Assembly: GCA_015655115.1 (NCBI GenBank)
Contig: JAATFQ010000209.1
Location: 1-64,000 of the forward strand
DNA: 64,000 nucleotides
Direction of reading: 5' to 3'
Source of the DNA: Sphingobacteriales bacterium
GTDB taxonomy: Bacteria; Bacteroidota; Bacteroidia; Sphingobacteriales; Sphingobacteriaceae
Of the stretch, positions 54,443 through 63,461 are shown one piece after another (position 1 is the first letter of the stretch; each line of letters starts with the position of its first letter). The position numbers were made by a program, and so were the translations under genes. The notes under the pieces are model-generated. The model made no database searches and had not been told where the DNA came from. It saw only the letters and a list, made by a program, of their open reading frames with translations.

Positions 54443-55719
54443 TGCCTGTTCAATACCTGATTAAACAATTCTGTTTGTCGTCTGGTCATATTTTCTGCGG
54501 TATAATCTTCAATAGCTGCTGTTAATTCAAGTGCGGGCAGGCTGCCCGATGCCCAGGCTGTCAAGGTCTGATAGATGGTTTCTTTTTTTTCGGTATCTCC
54601 AAAACTGATCAGGGTGGCATTAACGCTGCATTTCCGGATCACCTCCACTACACTGCTGTGTTCATGAAATACCGCCAGCAGAGGCTTTCTGCTGAAGAGA
54701 TAGGGATATATTTTAGATGCCGTATACTGAGGGTCGTCAGAACCTGGTACAAACAGTGCGTCAGCCTGCTGCAGCGTTAGCAGCGTGTGGTAAAAGCTTA
54801 TCCTGCTGCTGATCTCTGTCACCTGTGCGTCTACCTCATGCCGGACTGCAAGGGGCATGATGCTGAGCTGTCCTTTACCTGCCGGGGCATAACTGGTACC
54901 TATAAAATAAAAATGCAGTTTTTTAAATAAAGCAGGGTCAGCACGGAGCCCATCCTTTAAAGCTTCAAATACAGGTGTTATAGCCCTGTGCATATCCTTC
55001 CCGCCACGGCCTGCATAAACGATATTGATCCGGCCTGCCGCCAGTATGGGTGTAAAGCGGTCCTTATTGCTTTCGGCAATTAAAAAGTCGCGCTCAAATA
55101 CCCCGAAAGTAATTACTGCGCAGGGCATTGCCGCAAGCCGGGGATAGCGTTCCTGCAGCGTGGTGATATAATCTCCTGACACGCTGATCAGCCCATCCAC
55201 ATGGCGCATGGCCAGTGGTTCCAGGTATTTATTCAGGCGGTAGGAAAACCAGTATTTTGGGGGCTGTTCTGCTTTAGGCTTGCCCTGGTAGTAATCAGAG
55301 TGCCAGGGGTCCTGCATGTCAATGATATAGGGAGTACCGAACTTTCTTTTCCAGTAAGCACCGAGGATGCAAAGCGGGAACTGCGTTGTAGAAAAATAAA
55401 TCAGGTCAAATTTATTAGTCTTCAGGAGTTGACTGACCATTTGCCGGTAGTACCACATTGACCTTAAGGCCAGGCTGCCCAGGCCAAACTTTGAAGTCCT
55501 TTTTTTATCCCATGCTTTTACATAATGGATTTTTATTCCTTCGGGTATACTTTGCAGCAACAGTCCGTCTTTTTGACTCTCTGAATATTTATCGGCCACG
55601 GCCACTACTTCTGCCTCCCAGCCAAACTGCTTAAAATAGGTCAGGCTCATCCGGATGCGCTGCATATCAGCTGCATTAGACGGAGGGAAATAAGGGGAGA
55701 TGATCAGTACCTTAGGCAT
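54439..55719 (-). CDS. GT4-like glycosyltransferase
   Basis: A 426-residue GT-B transferase of the WbuB/YP-type group: start VLIISPYFPPSNAADMQRIR, acceptor domain with LGAYWKRKFGTPYIIDMQDPWHSDYY, then a donor domain (INIVYAGRGGKDMHRAITPV; DALFVPGSDDPQYTASKIYP; FSRKPLLAVFHEHSSVVEVI). The usual E-x7-E pair is altered (Asp/Gln around TASK), so the donor site may be unusual. The IIDMQDPW segment matches enzymes acting in polysaccharide loci. Confidence 0.85.
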   Translation of the reverse strand: MPKVLIISPYFPPSNAADMQRIRMSLTYFKQFGWEAEVVAVADKYSESQKDGLLLQSIPEGIKIHYVKAWDKKRTSKFGLGSLALRSMWYYRQMVSQLLKTNKFDLIYFSTTQFPLCILGAYWKRKFGTPYIIDMQDPWHSDYYQGKPKAEQPPKYWFSYRLNKYLEPLAMRHVDGLISVSGDYITTLQERYPRLAAMPCAVITFGVFERDFLIAESNKDRFTPILAAGRINIVYAGRGGKDMHRAITPVFEALKDGLRADPALFKKLHFYFIGTSYAPAGKGQLSIMPLAVRHEVDAQVTEISSRISFYHTLLTLQQADALFVPGSDDPQYTASKIYPYLFSRKPLLAVFHEHSSVVEVIRKCSVNATLISFGDTEKKETIYQTLTAWASGSLPALELTAAIEDYTAENMTRRQTELFNQVLNRQ

Positions 55720-56842
55720 CGGTTCCGGTAATTTTAGCTACAAACAGACGGAGCTGCAGCAGCCATGGTTCAAGGTTGAATGTTTTGGTATTGTTTTCTG
55801 CTGTTTGTTTCAGGGCCGACAGCAATGAGGGGGAAGCGAGCGTACTGAGTACCTTCGTGACAAAGCTGGCAGGGGTATTGTCTGCACAGCACAGGTCCGG
55901 ATCAGACAAGTCGTAGCCCCTGGTACCCGCAGGGGTAGACACTACCGGGAGTCCCCAGGCCAGCCCCTGGGCCAGTTTGGTAGAAGATCCGCGGGAATAC
56001 CAGAAAACAGGATTTAAAAAGACAGACCAGGAGGCCACTTCTTTACGTAACTCCGTCTCGGTCAGTGCGCCGGAATAGTGGATAAAAGGGTATTTCTTTG
56101 CTAAATCATAACCTGTTTCCGGGGGGCCGCCAGCCAGGCGCAGCTGTCCGCTGAAGTTTCGTGCTGTTAAAGCTTCCGCCATATCGGTGATGCCTTGTAA
56201 ATTAGGCAAGTGATTGAGAGTGCCCACAAATCCGATCGTATCCGGCACAGGGATCCAGCTGATCAAATCAGGCTGAAGTATTCTCGGTAAATAAAGAACG
56301 TTTCCGGCACCCAGCCATTGATTGATATAGCTGTCATGCTCACTGATCGTAATCACTCCGTTTAATAAATGCCGGAACAGGTGGTGCTCTTTGACCAGCA
56401 GTTTACCGAGCCGCCAGGTTTGCAGGAAAGTAGTCCTGCCGGTATTGGTGGCCTCATGGAGATAATCGCCGCTTTCATTGCCATGAGAGAGGCCGATAAA
56501 GCGCACGTCATCAGGCAACCGTTTCTTCAGTGCGTCCGTCCAGTGGGCCAGATTCAGCTGGTTAAAGAGCACGATTTTTATATTTCCGGAGATCACGGCT
56601 GCGGTAATTTCTTCCAGGTATTGATCCGCTTCGTAAAGATCATAGGTCTCCAGGCCCAGTTTTATTTTAATTCTCTTTAATACCGTAACCACAGGCTGTA
56701 CCTTGAAAATGGTTAAAGCATATCCTGCTTTTTCGAAATAGTGCACAAACTCCTCCGTGCAGCGCTGTACACCGCCGGGGATACTGTAGTCGATATATTT
56801 TTTCTCCGTAATGAAAAGAGCCGGTGTCTGGTAATGTTCCAT
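55712..56842 (-). CDS. GT4-like glycosyltransferase
   Basis: A 376-residue GT-B protein. The N-terminal GGVQRCTEEFVHYFEKAGY is the typical GT4 acceptor-side opening; the donor half has IGFVGTLNHLPNLQGITDMA, QLRLAGGPPETGYDLAKKYP, SWSVFLNPVFWYSRGSSTKL and GLPVVSTPAGTRGYDL. The E-x7-E catalytic pair is not clear, with SRGSSTKLAQ in its place as in the GT4 subgroup that uses a different acidic residue. It overlaps the next gene downstream by 8 bases; a 47-base gap separates it from the gene upstream. Confidence 0.85.
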   Translation of the reverse strand: MEHYQTPALFITEKKYIDYSIPGGVQRCTEEFVHYFEKAGYALTIFKVQPVVTVLKRIKIKLGLETYDLYEADQYLEEITAAVISGNIKIVLFNQLNLAHWTDALKKRLPDDVRFIGLSHGNESGDYLHEATNTGRTTFLQTWRLGKLLVKEHHLFRHLLNGVITISEHDSYINQWLGAGNVLYLPRILQPDLISWIPVPDTIGFVGTLNHLPNLQGITDMAEALTARNFSGQLRLAGGPPETGYDLAKKYPFIHYSGALTETELRKEVASWSVFLNPVFWYSRGSSTKLAQGLAWGLPVVSTPAGTRGYDLSDPDLCCADNTPASFVTKVLSTLASPSLLSALKQTAENNTKTFNLEPWLLQLRLFVAKITGTDA

Positions 56843-56889
56843 GATTGTTTGAGCGAATTGCGTAAAGGCTGGTTTGAGTACCTGTTGAC

Positions 56890-57963
56890 TTAGCTTTTAA
56901 CGGGCTTGAATGCAGGGATAACTTTATTTGCTGCAGCCGATATCAGGGCAGCATACAGGCGCAGGTACAAACCTGCAATCAGTTCTGCCGAGAACCTCAC
57001 TTCGGCATCTTTTCTTATCTGCCGTCTGTCAAGCTCATGGAGCCGTTTCACAAAACCTGTCATTTCATCGGCTGTAGTACATTGAAAGCCATTCAGCCCA
57101 TGTTTAATCACCTCTGGTACAGCTCCTCTTTTAAAGCCTATCACAGGAGTTCCGCAGGCCAGTGCTTCTGCCATCACAATTCCGAAAGGTTCGTCCCATT
57201 TGATCGGCATCAATAAAGCAGCAGCTGTACCCAGTAATTCATTTTTTTGTGTGTCATTTACCGGGCCGATATATTGAATCTGTTCATTCAGCAGAGGTTC
57301 TATTTCTTCAGTAAAATACCGGATATAGACATCGGGGATGTTCCCTGCAATAATGAGCTTTCTGCGCGATGCTATGGCTACCTGGATGGCGATATGTGTA
57401 CCTTTGATGGGTTCCACTCTGCCGAGGAATACCAGCGGCGCCTGTTCATCTACATGTGCACGAAACGTATAAGTAGAGAGGGGCACGCCATTAAATATGG
57501 TAAAAGAAGGGGCATAAGGAAGCAACTGGCCACTAATGAAGTCACTGCATCCGGTAAAAGAGAGGGTAGTTTCCGCTGCCAGTAACACTGCCTTTTTAAC
57601 CTGCGTCAGCGTCGGGCTCCGCTGATAGCTCATCAGCTTCGGTAAGCGGAGCGGCAAAACCGGCAAAAGATACGCCAGTCGCCCGAAACTATGCACAATA
57701 TCAAAATCCCCACCGATAAGTGTCCGGTTGATTAACCAGGTATTCCTGATAAAATCTATTGTATTGCCGCTGGTTTTACCTTTATACGGATAAAGGCGGG
57801 CCTCCGTCAGCGAATCTGCATGAGCAAACAGGCTTACCCTATGGCCCTGTTTGCTGTATCCTTTAACCAGCATATCGATGATCCGTTCTATTCCTCCATA
57901 AAAAACCGGCGGAACAGGCAGTTCAGGGTCGGCAATGATCGCAATGTGCAGTAGTTTATTCAT
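56890..57963 (-). CDS. GT4-family glycosyltransferase
   Basis: A 357-residue GT-B enzyme: IIADPELPVPPVFYGGIERI at the start, FVGRVEPIKGTHIAIQVAIA-type donor strand (here VFLGRVEPIKGTH), AALLMPIKWDEPFGIVMAEA with E-x7-E, LACGTPVIGFKRGAVPEVIK and NGFQCTTADEMTGFVKRLHE. The arrangement and the GG-[IV]-E motif match GT4 enzymes that act on lipid-linked oligosaccharides. Overlaps the upstream gene by 8 bases. Confidence 0.92.
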   Translation of the reverse strand: MNKLLHIAIIADPELPVPPVFYGGIERIIDMLVKGYSKQGHRVSLFAHADSLTEARLYPYKGKTSGNTIDFIRNTWLINRTLIGGDFDIVHSFGRLAYLLPVLPLRLPKLMSYQRSPTLTQVKKAVLLAAETTLSFTGCSDFISGQLLPYAPSFTIFNGVPLSTYTFRAHVDEQAPLVFLGRVEPIKGTHIAIQVAIASRRKLIIAGNIPDVYIRYFTEEIEPLLNEQIQYIGPVNDTQKNELLGTAAALLMPIKWDEPFGIVMAEALACGTPVIGFKRGAVPEVIKHGLNGFQCTTADEMTGFVKRLHELDRRQIRKDAEVRFSAELIAGLYLRLYAALISAAANKVIPAFKPVKS

Positions 57964-58948
57964 GCTCTATTTCTTTATTCAGCTGTTCAACAATAGCACA
58001 ATACATGGCTGCACTTTTCTCGAGTGTCAGGTTATCCAGGATATACTGCCTGGGGGCAAACGATTCCCGTTGTTCGAGGAAAAGGGCCAGCTGACCGGGG
58101 AACTCATCCGGCGTAGCGAATTGCAGTCCGCAGCGTCCGTCCCAGTAGGGCACGGAGCTCACCGGCTGATATTTCACCCGATGCGGGTAATAGGCCGGGT
58201 CTTGCCAGTATCCCCCTCTGTTCCATGCCAGGATGGGGGTATTGGTAGACAGGATCTGCTGATAAGCCTGGCCCTGTGTTTCATGGACAGATAAAAATAT
58301 AACTGCATTGGAGTTGGACAGTTTACTTTTTAACTCCTGCTCTGTATAGCTGCCATAATAAATCAGCTGGTATTTCAGCTGTTTTGCATCAAGATTTTTC
58401 GTGATCGAATTCAGCAACTCATTATCATTTAACTGGGCGGGCCATATTTTTTTATCATAAATGAGGAAGTCGAACACTTTCTTCTCCAGGGGGGCGGGGC
58501 ACCAGGAGAGTGTATCGATCCCTGCCGGCCATACCAGTACCTTATCGCCATAATAGGGTTCGCACATCTTTCTCATCCATTCTCCCGGTACTAAAAAGCG
58601 TTTAACATGAGGATACCTGACCAAAAGATCCGGACATTCTACAGGGTGAGAATATACACCGGCACCAAACACTACCGGGTTTTTCCAGGGTCTGTTAAAC
58701 AGCACTTGTGGTTTGCCGATAATGCAGGCTATTTCTGCCGGATGTTTTTTGATATAGCTAAAATCGTTGAAGCGGTAAGGGATGTTCAGACGATCCAGGC
58801 CTTTCATTAGGCTGATAGCAATCTGCATCACCCCGCCGGGACGTTGTTTACCTCTCCAGATCCGGCGGATGAGCCTCCTCGGGTAGCGGTCAAACTTAAA
58901 CCATCTGTCAGGGTCGGGTTCCTGATAAAAAAGATTTAGAGGTCTCAT
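57956..58948 (-). CDS. Glycosyltransferase-like protein (GT-B)
   Basis: A 330-residue protein. Features: GGVMQIAISLMKGLDRLNIPY at about 38-58, RFLVPGEWMRKMCEPYYGDK and LVWPAGIDTLSW in the middle, and a C-terminal segment (SNAVIFLSVHETQGQAYQQI, STNTPILAWNRGGYWQDPAY) that is the donor half of a GT-B fold, with Glu in HETQG taking the place of the GT4 acidic residue. The N-terminal domain is shorter than in typical GT4 proteins. Probably transfers a sugar in this operon; specificity unknown. Confidence 0.75.
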   Translation of the reverse strand: MRPLNLFYQEPDPDRWFKFDRYPRRLIRRIWRGKQRPGGVMQIAISLMKGLDRLNIPYRFNDFSYIKKHPAEIACIIGKPQVLFNRPWKNPVVFGAGVYSHPVECPDLLVRYPHVKRFLVPGEWMRKMCEPYYGDKVLVWPAGIDTLSWCPAPLEKKVFDFLIYDKKIWPAQLNDNELLNSITKNLDAKQLKYQLIYYGSYTEQELKSKLSNSNAVIFLSVHETQGQAYQQILSTNTPILAWNRGGYWQDPAYYPHRVKYQPVSSVPYWDGRCGLQFATPDEFPGQLALFLEQRESFAPRQYILDNLTLEKSAAMYCAIVEQLNKEIEHE

Positions 58949-59002
58949 TTTAATTGAAGTATATCTTTTCGGTTGAAGGGTATCATTTTATTGTTTCTGA
59001 TA

Positions 59003-59707
59003 TTATTCCTGGATAAAATCTATATGTGCAGAGCCCGCAACATGACCTTCAATATTCGTTTTATTTATCAGCAGGTAATTTTGCTGTGCTTTCAGGACCC
59101 TGGCCAATGCCTGTTCCAGTGAAAGCTGATAGGGGACACCCGGGCTGGATTTATAAAAAGCGGCGAGCGACTGGAAAAGGCTCTTTAATCCATGAATTCC
59201 CCTGGCATATGACAGTATTTCTTCCACTGCCAGCACCAGTGCTGTTTCCCATACAGACTTATTCTTGATAAAATAGGCCCTGGTATTAAATGAAGAAACC
59301 CTTTTGTCAAAATTCTCGCCGATACCAATAAAGTCATACCTGGAAAAAAGTCCGGAATTAGGGAACTCAAAATGTTCATTAGGGTAATACCTTCCGCTTA
59401 TTTTTAAAATAGGTACATCCGGTGGCAGATGCCGCAGATGATTCAATATCAATAAGGCCTCATTCAGCCCTTTATTGCCGAATTGAAACTGGCGGCCATG
59501 GTATTTTTCGAGCTCTTTAAAATCCTTCAGCAAGTCCTCCAGAACTGTCTGGTTCAGCAGGTCCGAGTTGTCCAGTAAAAAGCTGCGGTCAAAGTCCAGC
59601 CTTTCCAGTTTGGCCAGGCCAAGCCGGGTCTGCTGCAGTCTTTCTTCAAAGCTGAAGAAACTTTTAACTGCTATAGGTTGTAAACAAGAGGTAATTACCG
59701 CTATCAT
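59003..59707 (-). CDS. Unknown protein in the polysaccharide operon
   Basis: About 234 residues from ATG 59705-59707 (MIAVITSCLQPI), which overlaps the preceding stop in the classic ATGA arrangement; an upstream start at 59773 lies inside the preceding gene and is not favoured. Beta-alpha text at the start (MIAVITSCLQPIAVKSFFSF, DFDRSFLLDNSDLL) and PDVPILKISGRYYPNEHFEF in the middle resemble a GT-A-like nucleotide-binding fold without a clear DxD. I do not recognise the family. The context of glycosyltransferases on both sides suggests a sugar-transfer or modification role. Confidence 0.6.
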   Translation of the reverse strand: MIAVITSCLQPIAVKSFFSFEERLQQTRLGLAKLERLDFDRSFLLDNSDLLNQTVLEDLLKDFKELEKYHGRQFQFGNKGLNEALLILNHLRHLPPDVPILKISGRYYPNEHFEFPNSGLFSRYDFIGIGENFDKRVSSFNTRAYFIKNKSVWETALVLAVEEILSYARGIHGLKSLFQSLAAFYKSSPGVPYQLSLEQALARVLKAQQNYLLINKTNIEGHVAGSAHIDFIQE

Positions 59708-60618
59708 GAGTTTTTTGTTGCTGTCGGTTGAGCCCTTAGGCGACGGGTGAGTTTTCTGCAAAAGCTGCTGCAAATTTCGGCGGCGAAAGAAAGGTTGTTT
59801 TTCAAAGAAAAGAACCTGAAATAGCCGAAATCAAAAAACACCTTTAGCGCTGCTGCCAGTGACGAATTATAAATCAGCATGCTCAGGAAAAAGTGTCTTT
59901 TTTTCGACCATTCCATCTTTCTGCTTTCGGTAAAAGACAAATTCCCCAGAGGTAAAGAAGCTTTCCATTTTTCAGACAGCAGGATAGACTGTTCTACCCA
60001 GCTGCTGTCCAGCTTACCTGGCGAAAGGTGTTCGATCATCAGGTGATAGGCCACATATAATGGATATGAGCGTCCGACCTGCAGGCAGAAATCGAGGTCA
60101 TAACTATGGAAACCTTTAAAGGTGGCCGCATCAAACTGGTTCTTGCGCCAGATTTCGCCGCTGGTAAACAGGAAAACACCGTCGAGCGTTTTCACCTCCG
60201 CATAATCCTGATCTGCACCTGGATTATTTACCTGCAGCTCCCGGCGCTGTGCCAAAGGGTAGTGCTGCACAATAGCATAACAATCCAGTGCCGCATTATT
60301 ATTCGACCATACACCCGGTGCCAATGATTTGTATTTACTTCCGGCGATGCCTATGATCCCGGCATGCCTGCTGTTAAATGCCGCAATGAGCGGGGGACCC
60401 CAGTTCATGGCACCAAAAAGGATATCTTCGTGTGCAAAACACAGATAGGGGTAGGCTGCCCGGGCTGCCCCTTTATTGTAGGCTTCACAAATCCCATAGT
60501 CATTATGGCTGTTGTCAATCCTGATGAGCTCATAGGGCGTACCGATACTGTTACGGACGCTCTCTTCGAACTGTTCAAATTGGAAGAGATTTACAGAACA
60601 GACCACTATAGTAATCAT
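59704..60618 (-). CDS. Glycosyltransferase-like protein (GT-A type)
   Basis: A 304-residue protein with a compact GT-A start: ITIVVCSVNLFQFEQFEESV, ELIRIDNSHNDYGICEAYNK, AARAAYPYLCFAHEDILFGA. The AHEDILF stretch takes the place of the DxD motif, as in a subgroup of family 2-like enzymes. A mid-region TLDGVFLFTSGEIWRKNQFD and FHSYDLDFCLQVGRSYPLYV match the acceptor part of rhamnosyltransferase-like proteins. Its stop overlaps the next gene by 4 bases, and its start overlaps the preceding GT2 by 4 bases. Confidence 0.8.
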   Translation of the reverse strand: MITIVVCSVNLFQFEQFEESVRNSIGTPYELIRIDNSHNDYGICEAYNKGAARAAYPYLCFAHEDILFGAMNWGPPLIAAFNSRHAGIIGIAGSKYKSLAPGVWSNNNAALDCYAIVQHYPLAQRRELQVNNPGADQDYAEVKTLDGVFLFTSGEIWRKNQFDAATFKGFHSYDLDFCLQVGRSYPLYVAYHLMIEHLSPGKLDSSWVEQSILLSEKWKASLPLGNLSFTESRKMEWSKKRHFFLSMLIYNSSLAAALKVFFDFGYFRFFSLKNNLSFAAEICSSFCRKLTRRLRAQPTATKNS

Positions 60619-61622
60619 CGGCGCCTGCTGTTCATTAAAAAATGCTTTGTCATCTGCACTATTTTCGTGGCTTTCCAGCCAAGCAGCCTGTTCAGCAGCT
60701 CGCCTGTTTTGCCGGGGAAGTGGTACACAAAGCTGAAGTCTGCATTGATGCTGTTGATCTCCTCCTGCGCCTGCTTCAGCAGATCCGGGTATTGCGGATA
60801 CACCTTCAGCCGGTACTGATGTAAACTGCGCAGGTAGGCTTGTTCCAGGTGTACCTGTTCTGAAGGTATAGCATGGAGACGTTCAGCGATATGGTTAAAT
60901 CTTAAGGTCAACGCCTTCAATTCTGATCCCAGGTTTTTTCTTGTTTTACCGGCCGAGAGGTTATTGGCGTGGAGGTGTTTTCTGTAATAGCTGTAACCCT
61001 TGGATTTCAGCACCCCCTGTGCAGACAGCAGCACCCGGCAAAAGTATTCGCCGTCATCATCAACAGTCAGGCTTTCATTCCAGGGACCCGCCTCATTAAT
61101 GATAGAGCGGGAACAGAGCCACGAATGGACCGTGACCATAGAGCCGTTATCCGCATATCCTCCCCATAGGTTAATGAGGAAATGTACAGGGGCAGTATCC
61201 AGTAAAAAAGACTCCTCATGTGGCGAGGGGCTGCAGGAGAGCGGGTCTGTGCCATCTTTAAAATGTATCGTATTGCAAACGGCAATCTTACCGGGATTAG
61301 GAAGCAGCAAATTCAGCTGTGTGCTCAGTTTATCGGCACTCAACAGGTCATCGCCATCCAAAAATTGTATATATGCCCCTTTCGCTTCCCTCAGTCCGTA
61401 ATTTCTTGCGGCTGCGGCACCTTTATTTTCCTGGCTGAAAACCCTGATGCCGTCACCTTCATAACTTTTTGCTATCGCCAGGGAACCGTCTGTAGCGCCA
61501 TCATTCACCAGGATAATCTCCTTCGCCGGCCAGGTCTGGTCTATAGCGGATTGTATAGTGGCCTGCAGAAAACGTTCGCAGTTATAAAACGGGATAATAA
61601 CCGACACCAGAGGTAAGCTCAT
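60615..61622 (-). CDS. Family 2 glycosyltransferase
   Basis: A 335-residue GT2 enzyme: VSVIIPFYNCERFLQATIQS, IDQTWPAKEIILVNDGATDG, NKGAAAARNYGLREAKGAYI and the DxD-type FLDGDDLLSADKL in canonical order. After the catalytic half comes a region with VHSWLCSRSIINEAGPWNES, LTVDDDGEYFCRVLLSAQGV typical of acceptor recognition. It is expected to work at the cytoplasmic face of the membrane on the lipid-linked glycan. All catalytic motifs are present. Confidence 0.93.
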   Translation of the reverse strand: MSLPLVSVIIPFYNCERFLQATIQSAIDQTWPAKEIILVNDGATDGSLAIAKSYEGDGIRVFSQENKGAAAARNYGLREAKGAYIQFLDGDDLLSADKLSTQLNLLLPNPGKIAVCNTIHFKDGTDPLSCSPSPHEESFLLDTAPVHFLINLWGGYADNGSMVTVHSWLCSRSIINEAGPWNESLTVDDDGEYFCRVLLSAQGVLKSKGYSYYRKHLHANNLSAGKTRKNLGSELKALTLRFNHIAERLHAIPSEQVHLEQAYLRSLHQYRLKVYPQYPDLLKQAQEEINSINADFSFVYHFPGKTGELLNRLLGWKATKIVQMTKHFLMNSRRR

Positions 61623-61671
61623 CCTTCGTGGAAAGTGAATCTGGTGGTAAAGATCATCCTGCCGAAAACAA

Positions 61672-62682
61672 TCATATTTTGCTCAAAATTAGCTCCCAGC
61701 GGCTTTTGGTCGACAAATTTTCCGGTGGGGTATTGTTGATCAGCCAGCTTTCCTGCAGCAGCTGTTTATACAGATCGGGCCTGGTATCTATTTCAATAAT
61801 ACGGTCAATCAAAGGGTCGAAATTTAGCCGGTCGAACTGCAGTTTCATTTTCAGGCTCCTTCCCCAGGCTTTCAGCTTTCGCTGAATCCTGTGCTGCGGG
61901 CCATGTAAAAACTGGGGCCGCATATCGGTAAAATTCATCTGTGCGTTTTTCTCCAGGAAAGAGATCAGCGGGGAACTATGGACCGGGATATAATCTGCAG
62001 CATTCACAAAACTCCGCGTATTAAAAACATCGCCGATAAAGGGGTCTCCGCAATAGACCGGCAGACTATTGCATTGCATGGCATCGTATAACTTTTCGGT
62101 CTGGTAACCGGGATAGCTATAATTTTCGAAGGCCACCGTAAATTTGTAGGCAGAGATAAACTGTTTCTTCCTTTCCCAGTAGTTCCCTTTATAGGCGACA
62201 TCTATCCCCTTCATATTGTTCATCGATCTTCCCGGGGCATCTACTTTTTTATACTTTCCCAGTTGTCTGAAGAACTCCTCCCGGTAAGGCACGGGGTGCG
62301 AATACAGGAAGTTACAGAACTTACTTTTTGTACTGATGATCCTGTCAATGGCATTGTCGTCCAGCTGTTTCACCAGCAATTCCGGGTTGAGGCCATGCCA
62401 CTGTATTCTTTTATAATTAGGGTGATTCACCTCCTCCTCGCGGGGTACACCGAAAGCCCAGTCGCACACAGCAAAGTCGGGCCTCATATTTTCGCAGAAA
62501 TAGCCTACGCGGATATACTTTCCGGCAGGGGGGACATCGTTTCCATAGGGACCAAAAAGAACCAGATCAGGCGCATCGCTCTCTTCAAAAATAAAATCAT
62601 CCAGCAGTGCTGTCAGGATTTCTTTTTCTGCTATAGAACGGTTAATCCCGTTCAGGTATCTTATTTTAATAACTTTCTTCAA
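61672..62682 (-). CDS. GT10 fucosyltransferase-like protein
   Basis: A 336-residue protein of glycosyltransferase family 10 (alpha-1,3/1,4-fucosyltransferase type). The GDP-fucose-binding signature is clear at about 181-212: FTVAFENYSYPGYQTEKLYD, AMQCNSLPVYCGDP. An earlier segment (KFCNFLYSHPVPYREEFFRQ, then VDAPGRSMNNM) matches the conserved region after the acceptor domain. GT10 enzymes transfer L-fucose from GDP-fucose, so the surface glycan here may be fucosylated. No GDP-fucose synthesis genes (gmd, fcl) are in the window. The start is a TTG at 62680-62682; no ATG is available in frame nearby. Confidence 0.88.
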   Translation of the reverse strand: MKKVIKIRYLNGINRSIAEKEILTALLDDFIFEESDAPDLVLFGPYGNDVPPAGKYIRVGYFCENMRPDFAVCDWAFGVPREEEVNHPNYKRIQWHGLNPELLVKQLDDNAIDRIISTKSKFCNFLYSHPVPYREEFFRQLGKYKKVDAPGRSMNNMKGIDVAYKGNYWERKKQFISAYKFTVAFENYSYPGYQTEKLYDAMQCNSLPVYCGDPFIGDVFNTRSFVNAADYIPVHSSPLISFLEKNAQMNFTDMRPQFLHGPQHRIQRKLKAWGRSLKMKLQFDRLNFDPLIDRIIEIDTRPDLYKQLLQESWLINNTPPENLSTKSRWELILSKI

Positions 62683-62705
62683 TTGATGATCATAAAAGTA
62701 TTGCT

Positions 62706-63461
62706 TTATCCTTTATAAGGAATAAGGCGGTCATTCAGCCAGGTCATTAACCTTTGCAGGAAAGACCTCCTGAGCCATTTTCTTTCAAACTTCTCCCTTT
62801 GCCCGGTAGTCATCTCTTCCTTTTTATCCATTAACGTATCGTGCGACTGGCTGAGCAGGTGGGTTACCCTCGATCTTTTCACCAGGGCATGAGACAGCTT
62901 ATACCTGCGCAGTGTAAAATCATAATCATTATCGGCATACCAGAAGCCGAACTGTTCGTCCAGTAAGCCGATGGTTTCAAATATACTGCGTTTAACAAAA
63001 ATACACCAGCCCGTAAGTACGCCGTTCAGGTGCATAGTTTGATGTCTTAACAGTACATCAGGGCCATTTTGAATACTCTCGTGATAACCAAAGCGCGGGC
63101 AATAGGGATTCGCCGATTGAATGGCAGGATTTTCGGTCATGGTTTTGATCAGTTCCGAAGCCCAGTGTTCGTGGAAAATCAGGTCATTATTGCAGAGGCA
63201 TACATATGTATTGAAAGTTTGGGCAATCCCGATATTCAGGTATTTGTTGAATCCAAACTCATCTTCAGGGTAGATCGTTTTCGTATTAGGGTACTGATAA
63301 GGTGCCAGGTCTCTGTTAGACTCCAGTACCAGCACTTCAAACCCGATCTCAAGTGGGTTTTCAGATAGAAACAGGCTTTCAATCGCCTCAATAGTAATCT
63401 GCTGCAGCTGTGCAGTCTTTGCGTAGCTTAAAATAATGATGTCAACTTTAAGTGCTGTCAT
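62706..63461 (-). CDS. Family 2 glycosyltransferase
   Basis: A 251-residue GT2 protein. IIILSYAKTAQLQQITIEAI, FEVLVLESNRDLAPYQYPNT, FGFNKYLNIGIAQTFNTYVC and LCNNDLIFHEHWASELIKTM (NDD-type metal site: NND). Then GVLTGWCIFVKRSIFETIGL, DEQFGFWYADNDYDFTLRRY, the acceptor/base region typical of dTDP-rhamnosyl- and galactosyl-type transferases. It is shorter than many GT2 enzymes but has all core motifs. Overlaps the methyltransferase gene by 4 bases. Confidence 0.9.
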   Translation of the reverse strand: MTALKVDIIILSYAKTAQLQQITIEAIESLFLSENPLEIGFEVLVLESNRDLAPYQYPNTKTIYPEDEFGFNKYLNIGIAQTFNTYVCLCNNDLIFHEHWASELIKTMTENPAIQSANPYCPRFGYHESIQNGPDVLLRHQTMHLNGVLTGWCIFVKRSIFETIGLLDEQFGFWYADNDYDFTLRRYKLSHALVKRSRVTHLLSQSHDTLMDKKEEMTTGQREKFERKWLRRSFLQRLMTWLNDRLIPYKG

